From CAYNKA01 sp964397655 (GTDB taxonomy: Bacteria; Spirochaetota; Spirochaetia; DTKZ01), in assembly GCA_964397655.1 (NCBI GenBank), contig CAYNKA010000008.1, forward strand, positions 62,001-126,000: 64,000 nt of DNA, in the 5' to 3' direction. A program made the position numbers and the translations under genes. Shown in pieces: positions 42,217 to 50,986 of this stretch. Under the pieces are notes generated by a model. That model ran no database searches. It was not told where the DNA came from and saw only the letters and a list, made by a program, of their open reading frames with translations. Numbering within the stretch: the stretch's first letter is position 1; each line of letters begins with the position of its first letter.

Positions 42217-43344
42217 TCAGCCGTACGGATCCGCGGCGTCCCTGATCCCGTCGCCCATGAAATTGAAGGCGAGCACCGCGATGATGACCGGGAACGAAGG
42301 CAGCAGGAGCCACGGCGAGATTACCAGGGCCTGGATGTTCTGCGCGTCCTGGAGCAGGACGCCCCAGCTTATGGCGGGCGGCCTGAGGCCCAGGCCCAGG
42401 AAGCTGAGCGAAGTCTCGCTGATGATCATCGCGGGGATGGCGAGCGTCGTAGCCGCGATGATGTGGCTCACGAATGAAGGCACCATGTGCCGGAAGATTA
42501 TCCGCGTCTTGCTGCAGCCGAGGAGCTCCGCGGCCATCACGAAGTCCTCCTGCCGGAGCGAGATGAACCTTCCCCGGACTACCCGGGCCAGCTCGGTCCA
42601 TCCGATGAGGGAGATGATGATCGTGATGGCGAAGTAGATCTCCGTGATGTCCCAGTCGTTCGGGAGCGCGGCGGCGAGCCCCATCCAGAGGGGAATCGTC
42701 GGAATGGACCTGAGGATCTCGATGATCCGCTGGATGATCGTATCCAGAACGCCGCCGAAGTAGCCGGAAATCCCCCCGAGGAAAACCCCGAGGAAGAGGC
42801 TCAGAGCGACGCTCACGAGACCTATGGTCATCGAGGTCCGGGTGCCGTACATGAGGCGGGACCAGAGATCGCGCCCCTGCATGTCGGTTCCGAGGAGGAA
42901 GAGGGACTCCCCCGCCTTGGCGCCTTCCACGGCGAGAAGATGGATGTCGGACCTGAAGAGTCCGAGGAACTTGTAGGAAAATCCCCTTCCGAAGAATTTC
43001 ACCGGGATCTTGGCCGACGTATCGGGGGCGTAGACCCTCTTGAAGGTGACCGGGTCCCGCATCCCCTTCAGGGGATGCACGTAAGGCCTGAACGAGCCTC
43101 CGTCGAACCAATGGATTGGCTGGGGTCCCATGAGGGACCTCTGCGCCTCCGACTCGTCCGGATCGGCGTAGGCGAGGAAATCCGCCCCGAGGGACACGAT
43201 ATAGAACACGATGAGGACGACCGTCCCTATCATGGCGAGGCGGTGCTTGCGGAACCGCCACCACATGAGCTGCCACTGGGTCGCGACGGCGATCTTCTCC
43301 TCCGCTACGACGCCGTTTTCTTCCAAGGTTGTCTCTTCTGCCAT
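42217..43344 (-). CDS. Oligopeptide-type ABC permease, OppC/DppC type with periplasmic insert
   Basis: A 375-residue permease, longer than typical DppC (about 300). The extra length lies between helix 1 and helix 2 (residues about 60-150, rich in Pro, Phe and Gly), like permeases found with the long 600-700-residue binding proteins. LGTDMQGRDLWSRLMYGTRTSM is the conserved DppC motif, and the EAA loop is MAAELLGCSKTRIIFRHMVP. Its ATG overlaps the stop of the first permease, with GGGGAGG upstream. Confidence 0.93.
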   Translation of the reverse strand: MAEETTLEENGVVAEEKIAVATQWQLMWWRFRKHRLAMIGTVVLIVFYIVSLGADFLAYADPDESEAQRSLMGPQPIHWFDGGSFRPYVHPLKGMRDPVTFKRVYAPDTSAKIPVKFFGRGFSYKFLGLFRSDIHLLAVEGAKAGESLFLLGTDMQGRDLWSRLMYGTRTSMTIGLVSVALSLFLGVFLGGISGYFGGVLDTIIQRIIEILRSIPTIPLWMGLAAALPNDWDITEIYFAITIIISLIGWTELARVVRGRFISLRQEDFVMAAELLGCSKTRIIFRHMVPSFVSHIIAATTLAIPAMIISETSLSFLGLGLRPPAISWGVLLQDAQNIQALVISPWLLLPSFPVIIAVLAFNFMGDGIRDAADPYG

Positions 43345-44333
43345 CACTGCCTCCCCAGTCTGATGCGGGGATCGACCCACATGAGCAGCAGGTCGGAGAT
43401 GAAGGTGCCGATGACGGTCATGACGCCGAGCATGAGCACGATCGTTCCGGCGAGGAACATGTCCTGGGCGATGAGGGCCTTGAGGAGGAGAGGCCCCACG
43501 GTCGGCAGGCTCAACACGAGCGAGACTATGATGCTTCCGGAGACTACGTACGGCAGGAGGTATCCGATCGTGCTCACGAAGGGATTGAGGGCGACCCTGA
43601 CGGGATACCGCATGATGACCCGGCTCTCGGCGAGCCCCCTCGCCCGGGCGGTCATCACATAGGGCTTGCGCAGCTCGTCGAGAAGGTTGGAACGCATGAT
43701 GCGGATCATCTGCGCGGTGCCGGAAATACCGAGGACCACGGCGGGTATCGGAAGGTGTTTGACGAGGTCCCATAATCTCGCCCAGGTCCACGGGGCCTCG
43801 GCGAAATCGGGGGAGAAGAGGCCTCCCACGTTCGCGCCGAAGTAGGCGAAGCCGACGTACATGACTATGAGTGCGAGCATGAAGCCCGGGATCGCGAGCC
43901 CGATGAATCCGACGAGGGTGAAGGTATAGTCGAGAAACGAATACCGCTTGACCGCCGAATAGATGCCGATCGGCAGGGCGAGCGCCCAGGTGAAAACGAT
44001 GGCCGCGAGCGAAATGACGATGGTGAGGGTGAGGCGGTCGCCGATGACGTCGAGGACCGGCCGGCTCCACTCCATGGCCATCCCGAAATTGCCCTGCATG
44101 ATGAGCCCCATCCATTTCAGGTACTGGATGTAGACGGGCCTGTCGAGACCGAGCTGGATGCGCATGGCCTGGGCTTCCCCTTCGGACACCGAGCTGCCCG
44201 AGGCCGACATCGAGGCGATGTACGAGGTGACGTAATCCCCCGGCGGCAGATGGATGATCATGAAGGACAAAACCGATATCGCCAGGGTGGTGAGAATCGC
44301 GAGCAAAAAGCGACGAACGACGTACGATACCAT
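43344..44333 (-). CDS. Oligopeptide-type ABC permease, OppB/DppB type
   Basis: A 329-residue permease opening MVSYVVRRFLLAILTTLAIS with the classic DppB start, LPPGDYV and the EAA loop YVMTARARGLAESRVIMRYPVR. It has about six membrane segments and ends VDPRIRLGRQ, as expected for DppB. It is the first gene after the binding protein, beyond a stem-loop, and is coupled to the OppC-type gene by overlapping stop and start codons. Confidence 0.94.
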   Translation of the reverse strand: MVSYVVRRFLLAILTTLAISVLSFMIIHLPPGDYVTSYIASMSASGSSVSEGEAQAMRIQLGLDRPVYIQYLKWMGLIMQGNFGMAMEWSRPVLDVIGDRLTLTIVISLAAIVFTWALALPIGIYSAVKRYSFLDYTFTLVGFIGLAIPGFMLALIVMYVGFAYFGANVGGLFSPDFAEAPWTWARLWDLVKHLPIPAVVLGISGTAQMIRIMRSNLLDELRKPYVMTARARGLAESRVIMRYPVRVALNPFVSTIGYLLPYVVSGSIIVSLVLSLPTVGPLLLKALIAQDMFLAGTIVLMLGVMTVIGTFISDLLLMWVDPRIRLGRQ

Positions 44334-44380
44334 TTCCTATAACGTCCTTTGTTCTCTCGATAGAGCAGGAGCGATCCGCG

Positions 44381-44416
44381 GCGGAGGACGGCCCATATAA
44401 GGGAACCGTCCTCCGC
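44381..44416 (-). promoter_or_regulatory. Stem-loop between binding-protein and permease genes
   Basis: GCGGAGGACGG (44381-44391) and CCGTCCTCCGC (44406-44416) form a perfect 11-bp stem, starting 22 nt after the binding-protein stop. There is no U-tract on the minus strand. It is probably an mRNA-stabilising or attenuating element. Confidence 0.8.
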
Positions 44417-44438
44417 GTGCGGACGAAAACGAATTCGC

Positions 44439-46523
44439 TTACTTGAAGAAAAAGGTGATCGGCATGGAGCTGTGAGGCGTGCGAACGTGCTGGGCGTTGA
44501 CCTGACGTTCGGGAACGTTCCCCATGTTGTTCTTCACGAGCCGGACTCCCATGAAGGCGGGGGACTGTCCGACCGTACCGATGCTCCAGGTCTGTTCCAC
44601 GATGATCTTCCAGAGTTCCTTCGCGGTCTTGATCTGGTCCTCCTCCTTCATGCCGTAGGCGGCTCGGAAGAGATCGAAGGCCTTGAGCATTTCGGGATCG
44701 TCGGGTTTCTCACCGGCCTTGCCGTTCGAAGCGTACCACTTCGCGTAGGCGGCGCCCATGTGGCTCTCGACCGCATCCACGGGCAGGGCGTGCCTCGGGA
44801 AGAGGAAGAGCATTTCCGATCCGTCGTTAGCCCAGGTCATCATCTGGTTCTCGTTGTTGAGGTCGCGGGTGAAGGCGAGGTTCCTCTCGAGTTCCTTGAT
44901 GTCGACGTCGATGCCGATCTTCTTCCACTGCTGTTTGACCATTTCGCCGATCTGCGTATAGGGGACGAACTGCCCGCCGACCGTGACCATCTCGAGGCGG
45001 AGGCGTCCCTTGCCGTCCGGGCGCATCCTGAAGCCCTCGTTGTCCTTCTTCGTGAGTCCGACCTTGTCGAGGAGCTCGTTGGCCTGTTTCAGGTCGTAGA
45101 CCCCCCACTTCTTGTTCCACTCGGCGCCCGGGCTGTACAGGGTGTCGGGCGACGGAGCGACGGAACCGGGGGTTCCGGCGCCGAGCCAGAAGGCCTCGTT
45201 GAGCTGGTCGCGGTCGATGCCGAGCGCGAGCGCGTGACGGAAGTCCTTGTTCTTGATGAGCTTGGAGATGTCGGGGTCCGCCTTGTAGGCGTTGCCCATG
45301 TGGATCGCGACGTCCGAGCCGTTGAAGGCCGGGTCGAGATGGACGGTGTAGTTGCCCTTCTGGGCGTTTTCGAGGAAGACCGGCAGCTTCGCGAGGTGCA
45401 TGTGCCGTTCCTGGATGTCGTACTCGCCGGCGATGGCCCTGAGGTTCGCGACTTCCGCGTTTTCCGCGAGGGTCATGGTGATCTTGTCGATGTACGGGAG
45501 CTGGTTGCCTTCCGTGTCGACGGCCCAGAAGTAGGGGTTCCTCTCCAGGGTCCAGGTCGGGGTGTTGATCGGGGTGACGGTCTTCCAGGGAGTCATGACG
45601 GGAACTTCGGGGTTGAGCGACCAGTTGTACTTGTTCTTGATGAGGGAGACCCAGTTGTCGAAGCCGAGTTCCTTGGCCTTCTTATTGACCGCGGCTTCGG
45701 AGGAATACTTGGGCAGGAACTGCTTAAGGTAATGCGCGGGCGCGTAGGAGCCGCCGTAGGTCTGGAAGGCTCCGCGCGTGGCGAATCCGGCGCCGACGCT
45801 CGTGCTTCCCGCGAGCTGGTAGACGAAGAAGGCGTAGGGTTCGGGGAACACGAAGGCCACGGTGTAATCGTCGACCTTCTTCATCGCGCCGTTCTTGCCG
45901 TTGATCTGGAATTCGAAGAACGGGGTGGGAACGATCTGCTTGTTCCTGTAGATGTCCTCGTACCAGAAAATGAAGTCGTTGGCGGTGAAGGGCTTGCCGT
46001 CCGACCATTTGGCGCCCTTGCGCAGGTAGATGGTCGTGGTCTTGCCGTCGTCGCTCACCTTCCAGTCCCTCGCGAGACAGGGCACGATCTTCGTTCCGGT
46101 GTAGTCGAAGGTGAGGATCTTGTCCATCGACACGATGCGGTTTCCGTTCTCGTGGTCCGCGGGGCCGGTGAAGGCGCGGCGCCAGTTGCCGCCGTATTTC
46201 CCGGTTTCCTTGAGCGGCTTCACGACGAAGAGATCCGTGGGAGCGGGAAGTCTTTTCGAGACTTCGGGAAGCTTGTTGGCCTTGACCTGATCCGCCAGCA
46301 TGGGCGCTTCCTTGAACGCCTTCGGGAAGGCGGCGGCGTCGCGGATGATCTCGGGTCCTTCGAGCTTTCCGATGAGCGACGCCCCGATCTTCGCGCTTTT
46401 CGAGGCTTCAGCCGCGGGTTTCGCGGCTTCCGCTTTCGGAGCCTCGGTGCTTTTCGAACAGGCGACGAAGGATACGGCCAAGAGGACAGCCAAGGCCGTC
46501 AGTGACAATCGTCTCAGTTTCAT
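44439..46523 (-). CDS. Large family-5 solute-binding lipoprotein of the peptide/oligosaccharide importer
   Basis: A 694-residue SBP_bac_5 protein with lipobox FVAC (Cys22) and an Ala/Lys/Glu linker. The fold is recognisable from VPCLARDWKVSDDGKTTTIYLRKGAKWSDGKPFTANDFIFWYED, the hallmark of the family, and later LALGIDRDQLNEAFW. It is about 150 residues longer than DppA/OppA. Such long forms often serve oligosaccharides or unusual peptides in spirochaetes and Thermotogae, so peptide specificity is not certain. The ATG has AGGAGG upstream, and an 18-nt palindrome lies about 130 nt upstream. Confidence 0.93.
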   Translation of the reverse strand: MKLRRLSLTALAVLLAVSFVACSKSTEAPKAEAAKPAAEASKSAKIGASLIGKLEGPEIIRDAAAFPKAFKEAPMLADQVKANKLPEVSKRLPAPTDLFVVKPLKETGKYGGNWRRAFTGPADHENGNRIVSMDKILTFDYTGTKIVPCLARDWKVSDDGKTTTIYLRKGAKWSDGKPFTANDFIFWYEDIYRNKQIVPTPFFEFQINGKNGAMKKVDDYTVAFVFPEPYAFFVYQLAGSTSVGAGFATRGAFQTYGGSYAPAHYLKQFLPKYSSEAAVNKKAKELGFDNWVSLIKNKYNWSLNPEVPVMTPWKTVTPINTPTWTLERNPYFWAVDTEGNQLPYIDKITMTLAENAEVANLRAIAGEYDIQERHMHLAKLPVFLENAQKGNYTVHLDPAFNGSDVAIHMGNAYKADPDISKLIKNKDFRHALALGIDRDQLNEAFWLGAGTPGSVAPSPDTLYSPGAEWNKKWGVYDLKQANELLDKVGLTKKDNEGFRMRPDGKGRLRLEMVTVGGQFVPYTQIGEMVKQQWKKIGIDVDIKELERNLAFTRDLNNENQMMTWANDGSEMLFLFPRHALPVDAVESHMGAAYAKWYASNGKAGEKPDDPEMLKAFDLFRAAYGMKEEDQIKTAKELWKIIVEQTWSIGTVGQSPAFMGVRLVKNNMGNVPERQVNAQHVRTPHSSMPITFFFK

Positions 46524-46652
46524 GCGAACCTCCTATTTAAGGTGACAATTGAGTGATATGCCGGCGAACGACGGAAGCGATCCACGCCCGCCGGCTGAAG
46601 GCCGTGATTCGAGAAAAACCGTGATCGTAGGATAAAAACGTTGTTTGCACCC

Positions 46653-46670
46653 TTTGTATCATAATACAAA
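46653..46670. promoter_or_regulatory. 18-nt palindromic operator candidate upstream of the peptide importer operon
   Basis: TTTGTATCATAATACAAA is a perfect 7-bp inverted repeat around CATA. On the minus strand a TATGAT -10-like box lies inside it, with a weak TT-containing -35 box 17 nt upstream, so a repressor here could block the importer promoter. Confidence 0.5.
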
Positions 46671-46912
46671 ACACGATTCCCGGAAAATCCGAAAAAATCC
46701 ATCCCCCATGCCCGGCACAAAAATGGAAACAATCCTGCGTCCTGCATTCATACCTGTCCGTCCGGGCAACCGCACCATGACATCGTTGACTCGGGAGACG
46801 ATTTCGCGTCCCATTATGCACCGGTTTCGAAGGAAAAACAACAGGAAAAACGGCGGATCCCTAGTAGGCGCTCCCGGATCCGGGACCGCACGATCGGATT
46901 TCTTCGAGACCC

Positions 46913-46941
46913 TTCCCAGGAGCACGGATAATCGCTACAAT
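46913..46941 (+). promoter_or_regulatory. Candidate leaderless promoter of lipB-lipA
   Basis: TTCCCA (46913-46918), a 17-nt spacer and TACAAT (46936-46941), 6 nt before the lipB ATG at 46948; no SD sequence. Confidence 0.5.
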
Positions 46942-46947
46942 CCTTCC

Positions 46948-47622
46948 ATGGATCTCACCGTCATCGACGCCGGCGTCGCGGACTATCACGAGGCTTTCGA
47001 TGTTCAAAAATCCCTTCGAGACCAGAGGATAGCCGGGAGGATCGGAGACACGCTCATTCTGCTCGAACATCCTCCGGTCATCACGCTCGGCCGCCGCGCG
47101 GAATCGAGGGACATCCTCATCTCCGAGGAAAGGGCGAAAAGCCGGGGCGTGAAGATCGTCACGGTCGACCGGGGCGGCGAGGTCACCTACCACGGACCGG
47201 GACAGCTCGTGGGATACTTCATCGTCCACCTCTCCGCGGCCGGGGGAAGCATCCGCCGGTTCGTCGAAAACATCGAAGAGTCCGTCATCCTCCTCGCGGC
47301 GGACTACGGGCTGCCGGCGGGAAGAGACCGGGACCACCGCGGAGTATGGGTAGACGGCGAAAAGCTCGCGGCCATCGGACTCTCGGTCTCCAGAATGGTC
47401 ACCATGCACGGCTTCGCGCTCAACGTGAACACGGACCTCTCCCATTTCTCCTGGATCGTACCCTGCGGAATCCGGGACAAAGGCGTGACGTCGATGAAGA
47501 AACTCCTCGGGCGAGAAACGAATTACGAAGAGGTGAAGAACGGCCTCCTCGAAAAGATTCGCTCGGTCTTCGGTTTCGAGAGACTGGTCCGAAGGGGCAA
47601 GCAGGAGGTGTTTCATGGCTGA
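46948..47622 (+). CDS. lipB: Octanoyl-[ACP]:protein N-octanoyltransferase
   Basis: A 224-residue LipB enzyme that moves octanoate from ACP to the lipoyl domain of target proteins. Motifs: LLEHPPVITLGRRA, RGGEVTYHGPGQLVGY, K139 in GVWVDGEKLAAIG, the Asn-containing HGFALNVNTDLSHFSWIVPCGI with the acyl-thioester cysteine C173, and TSMKKLLG. The start at 46948 gives the normal N-terminus. It overlaps lipA by 8 bp, so both steps of lipoate assembly are coupled. Confidence 0.96.
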   Translation: MDLTVIDAGVADYHEAFDVQKSLRDQRIAGRIGDTLILLEHPPVITLGRRAESRDILISEERAKSRGVKIVTVDRGGEVTYHGPGQLVGYFIVHLSAAGGSIRRFVENIEESVILLAADYGLPAGRDRDHRGVWVDGEKLAAIGLSVSRMVTMHGFALNVNTDLSHFSWIVPCGIRDKGVTSMKKLLGRETNYEEVKNGLLEKIRSVFGFERLVRRGKQEVFHG

Positions 47623-48517
47623 AACGCAGGGAACTCCGCTTCGCAAGCCCGATTGGCTGAAGATCAGGGTCCGGTGCGGGCAGAATATAGACGAGGTGAG
47701 CAGCCTGATACAACGGTACGGCCTGCATACGGTATGCCGCGAAGCGAACTGCCCGAACAAGATGGAATGTTACAGCAGAAGAACCGCGACCTTCCTCATC
47801 CTCGGTTCGGTCTGCACCAGGAACTGCAGGTTCTGCAACATCGAGCCGGGGACTCCCCCGCAGCCCGATCCCGAGGAGCCCTTCAATCTGCTGCAGGCGG
47901 TCAAGGAGCTCGATCTCGCGTACGTGGTCATCACCTCGGTGACCCGTGACGACCTTCCGGACGGCGGAGCCGGGCACTTCGCCGCCGTCGTTTCGCTCCT
48001 CAAGCGGGAAATCCCGTCGGTTTCGGTAGAGGTGCTCATACCGGACTTCCTGGGAAGCGCCCGCGATCTCCAGACCGTCCTCGAGGCGGGCCCGGACGTC
48101 CTCAATCACAACGTGGAAACCGTCCCGAGGCTCTATGCTTTGGCAAGGCCGCAGGCGAAATACGAGCGGTCGCTCGAACTCCTCCGCAGGGCCAAGGATT
48201 CCGGCGCGGAAGGCCTGAAGACGAAATCGGGCCTCATGGTGGGGCTCGGCGAAAGCGCCGAAGAGGCGGAAAAAACGATCCGGGACCTGCGGGACGCGGG
48301 CTGCGACTTCCTCACCATCGGCCAGTACCTGGCGCCTTCGTCCCTCCATCTCCCGGTGAGAGAATACGTGCATCCCGAGACCTTCGCCCGATACCGCAGG
48401 TTCGCGGAGAAGCTCGGATTCGAAGCCGTGGCGTCAGGACCCTTCGTTCGGAGTTCCTATCACGCGGCGGAGATGAAGGGCCTCAATCCCCAATTCTACA
48501 CTCCGACGACTCAATGA
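47615..48517 (+). CDS. lipA: Lipoyl synthase (radical SAM)
   Basis: A 300-residue lipoyl synthase inserting two sulfurs into octanoyl groups. It has the auxiliary cluster motif C41-x4-C46-x5-C52 (CREANCPNKMEC) and the radical-SAM cluster C67-x3-C71-x2-C74 (CTRNCRFC). The C-terminal SSYHA provides the serine ligand of the auxiliary cluster. EVLIPDFLGSARDLQTVLEAGPDVLNHNVETVPRLY is the conserved core in pieces. GGAGG precedes the ATG inside the lipB end. Confidence 0.97.
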   Translation: MAETQGTPLRKPDWLKIRVRCGQNIDEVSSLIQRYGLHTVCREANCPNKMECYSRRTATFLILGSVCTRNCRFCNIEPGTPPQPDPEEPFNLLQAVKELDLAYVVITSVTRDDLPDGGAGHFAAVVSLLKREIPSVSVEVLIPDFLGSARDLQTVLEAGPDVLNHNVETVPRLYALARPQAKYERSLELLRRAKDSGAEGLKTKSGLMVGLGESAEEAEKTIRDLRDAGCDFLTIGQYLAPSSLHLPVREYVHPETFARYRRFAEKLGFEAVASGPFVRSSYHAAEMKGLNPQFYTPTTQ

Positions 48518-48535
48518 GAGGAGCCGGACGCCGCG

Positions 48536-48889
48536 CTATCTCGGCATGTTCCCGAGCGAGCCGCCGTCGGTCACGTCGGTGAATCCCATCGACCTGAGTA
48601 TCCTCTGGGCCCTCTTGCTCCGGGCGCCCGAGGAGCAGTAGACGATCACGGGTTTGGACTTCGCATCGTATTCGGCGAGCTCGCTCTTGAGCCTGTCGAG
48701 CGGGATGTTGACCGCGCCCGGATAACCGCCCCTGGCGAATTCCTCCGGATCGCGGACGTCGATGATCTTCGGACTCTCCATGAGTTTCTTCGAAACCGCG
48801 GTTTTCCTCCTGGACCTCGTATAGAACGTGTACGCGAACCAGGCGGCGATCACGACGATTATCAGCATGGTATTGTTGTCTTGTTGCAT
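48536..48889 (-). CDS. Membrane-anchored rhodanese-domain protein
   Basis: A 117-residue protein with one N-terminal membrane helix (TMLIIVVIAAWFAYTFY), a basic stretch and a rhodanese domain: KIIDVRDPEEFARGGYPGAVNIP and the active cysteine C85 in VIVYCSSGARS. It probably transfers sulfur at the membrane; the neighbouring lipoyl synthase is convergent, so a link is only suggestive. The ATG at 48889 has GGGAG 5 nt upstream; a GTG two codons earlier is less likely. Confidence 0.9.
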   Translation of the reverse strand: MQQDNNTMLIIVVIAAWFAYTFYTRSRRKTAVSKKLMESPKIIDVRDPEEFARGGYPGAVNIPLDRLKSELAEYDAKSKPVIVYCSSGARSKRAQRILRSMGFTDVTDGGSLGNMPR

Positions 48890-48999
48890 GGTCACTCCCT
48901 CAAGATTGATTCCTTGACGATATATCGAGCGGCGAGGGAAGTAAAGCCCCGTTCGGCATCGCCTTCGGGAGGCCGCGATCGACGATCGTCGCTCCTTCC

Positions 49000-49028
49000 T
49001 TGACCCGGAATCGATTACTTTCTATCCT
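49000..49028 (+). promoter_or_regulatory. Promoter of the NagB/PIG-L fusion gene
   Basis: TTGACC (49000-49005), a 17-nt spacer and TATCCT (49023-49028), predicting a short leader of about 16 nt that still includes the GGAG box. Confidence 0.7.
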
Positions 49029-49050
49029 TCTCTGTGATAGGAGAACTCAT

Positions 49051-50964
49051 ATGAACCATCCCGCAGATAAATGGGAAAAGATCCCGACCGAGGTCTACGA
49101 GGATTCCTCGGAAGTGAACCGAAAGGTCGCACGGGAGATCGCGGATCTCATCGAGGAGAACCGGAAAGCCGGAAAGAAGACCGTTCTGGGACTTCCGACG
49201 GGGTCCACGCCGGTGGGAGTATACGAGGAACTCGTCCGCCTTCATCGGGAGGAAGGGCTCTCCTTCAAGGACGTCGTGACCTTCAACCTCGACGAATACT
49301 ACCCCATGCAACCGGAGGACCTTCAAAGCTACAACAGATTCATGAAGGAATGGCTCTTCGACCTCGTCGACATCCCTCGGGAAAACATCAGGATCCCGGA
49401 CGGGACCGTTCCGGAGGAAAAGGTGAAGGAATTCTGCGAGAAATACGAGCAGGCCATCCGGGACGAGGGAGGGATAGATCTCCAGCTCATGGGTATCGGA
49501 AGGACCGGTCACATCGGATTCAACGAACCGGGCTCCTCGCGCACCAGCGGGACGAGGCTCATCAGGCTCGATAAGATGACCCGAATGGACGCGGCGAGCG
49601 ACTTCTTCGGTGAAGAGAACGTCCCCGGCAGGGCCATCACCATGGGCGTCGGCACGATCCTGTCCGCGCGCCGGCTCATCCTGATCGCGTTCGGCGAGCA
49701 CAAGGCGAGCATCATCGCGCAGGCGGTGGAAGGGCCCGTGACCCAGAACGTCGCGGGGAGCTTTCTGCAGGAGCATCCCTGCGCGAAGATCGTGGTGGAC
49801 CGCGCCGCCGCGGCAGGACTCACGAGATTCAAGACGCCCTGGCTGACGGGCCAGGTGACCTGGACCCCCGACCTCGTGCGCAAGGCCGTCATCTGGCTCG
49901 CCGGCCAGGTGAAGAAACCCATCCTCAAGCTCACCGACGAGGATTACAACGAGCACGGGCTCCAGGACCTCGTCGGAACGAAGGGCACCGCCTACGAGGT
50001 CAACATCGAGGTCTTCCGCGGGCTTCAGGACACCATCACAGGATGGCCGGGGGGCAAGCCCAGGGAGAAGATCCATCCCGGCGACCGGAGGAGGTATTCC
50101 GATCCGGACGAGCCCTTCCCGAAACGAGTCATCGTCTTTTCTCCCCATCCGGACGACGACGTCATATCCATGGGGGGGACCCTCATCCGGCTCGCGGACC
50201 AGGGGCACGAGGTGCACGTCGCGTACCAGACGTCGGGAAACATCGCGGTATTCGACCACGACGCGCTCAGGTTCGCGGATTTCGTGGCGGACTTCAACCA
50301 CATCTTCGACCTTCCCTGCGGGGAAAAGATCGACAAGCACATCGAGGAATTCCTCAGGAGAAAGAAGCCGGGACAGGTGGACAGCCCCGAAGTGCTCAGG
50401 ATCAAGACGCTCATAAGGCGCGGAGAGTCCCGCGCGGCTGGGAGGTCCTGCGGCATTCCGGTGGATCGGCTCCACTTCCTCGACCTGCCCTTCTACGAAA
50501 CCGGCAAGGTGAGGAAGAAGCCCCTCGGCGAAGAGGACGTCCTCATCCTGGTCGAACTGCTGCGCAAGGTGAGGCCCCACCAGATCTACGCCGCGGGCGA
50601 CCTCTCGGATCCGCACGGCACGCACAGGGTCTGCCTCAAGGCGATCTTCGAGGCGGTGAGCAGGGTCAAGGACGAGGACTGGTTCCGACTCTGCACCGTC
50701 TGGCTCTACCGAGGAGCCTGGCAGGAATGGGGAATGGACGAGATAGAGATGGCGGTCCCGCTGTCGCCGTCGGAACTCCTCCGCAAGCGGAACGCCATCT
50801 TCCGGCATCAGTCCCAGAAGGACAGGGCGCTCTTCCCCGGCACCGACAACCGCGAGTTCTGGCAGCGGGCCGAGGACAGGAACCGCGAAACCGCCCGGAC
50901 CTACGACAGGCTGGGGCTCGCGGAATACGAGGCGATCGAGGCCTTCGTCCGCTGGAAGCCGTGA
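49051..50964 (+). CDS. nagB: Glucosamine-6-phosphate deaminase fused to a PIG-L/LmbE deacetylase domain
   Basis: A 637-residue two-domain protein. Residues 1-265 are a NagB-type deaminase: VLGLPTGSTPVGVYEEL, the catalytic D81 in FNLDEYYPM, and GIGRTGHIGFNEPGSS with H154. Residues about 358-600 are a PIG-L/LmbE de-N-acetylase-like domain with the zinc motif PHPDDD (365-370) and the later SDPHGTH. Fusions of this kind are known in Bacteroidetes and spirochaetes. Together the domains could deacetylate and deaminate amino sugars in one chain, but the substrate order is unproven. GGAG lies 7 nt before the ATG. Confidence 0.93.
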   Translation: MNHPADKWEKIPTEVYEDSSEVNRKVAREIADLIEENRKAGKKTVLGLPTGSTPVGVYEELVRLHREEGLSFKDVVTFNLDEYYPMQPEDLQSYNRFMKEWLFDLVDIPRENIRIPDGTVPEEKVKEFCEKYEQAIRDEGGIDLQLMGIGRTGHIGFNEPGSSRTSGTRLIRLDKMTRMDAASDFFGEENVPGRAITMGVGTILSARRLILIAFGEHKASIIAQAVEGPVTQNVAGSFLQEHPCAKIVVDRAAAAGLTRFKTPWLTGQVTWTPDLVRKAVIWLAGQVKKPILKLTDEDYNEHGLQDLVGTKGTAYEVNIEVFRGLQDTITGWPGGKPREKIHPGDRRRYSDPDEPFPKRVIVFSPHPDDDVISMGGTLIRLADQGHEVHVAYQTSGNIAVFDHDALRFADFVADFNHIFDLPCGEKIDKHIEEFLRRKKPGQVDSPEVLRIKTLIRRGESRAAGRSCGIPVDRLHFLDLPFYETGKVRKKPLGEEDVLILVELLRKVRPHQIYAAGDLSDPHGTHRVCLKAIFEAVSRVKDEDWFRLCTVWLYRGAWQEWGMDEIEMAVPLSPSELLRKRNAIFRHQSQKDRALFPGTDNREFWQRAEDRNRETARTYDRLGLAEYEAIEAFVRWKP

Positions 50965-50986
50965 AGGCCTCCCGGGCCCCTTCCCG

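Larger units (their letters stand above)
46524..46947. other. Divergent intergenic region between the peptide importer operon and lipB
   Basis: This 424-bp gap contains the importer leader, the palindrome at 46653-46670 and the lipB promoter at its right end. Short open frames here have no ribosome-binding site or coding codon pattern; no gene is seen. Confidence 0.6.

Noticed and set aside
41130..46523. Peptide importer operon as a nickel or haem importer
   Set aside because: The binding protein is far longer than NikA-type proteins and the ATPases carry ordinary oligopeptide tails; nothing points to a metal substrate.
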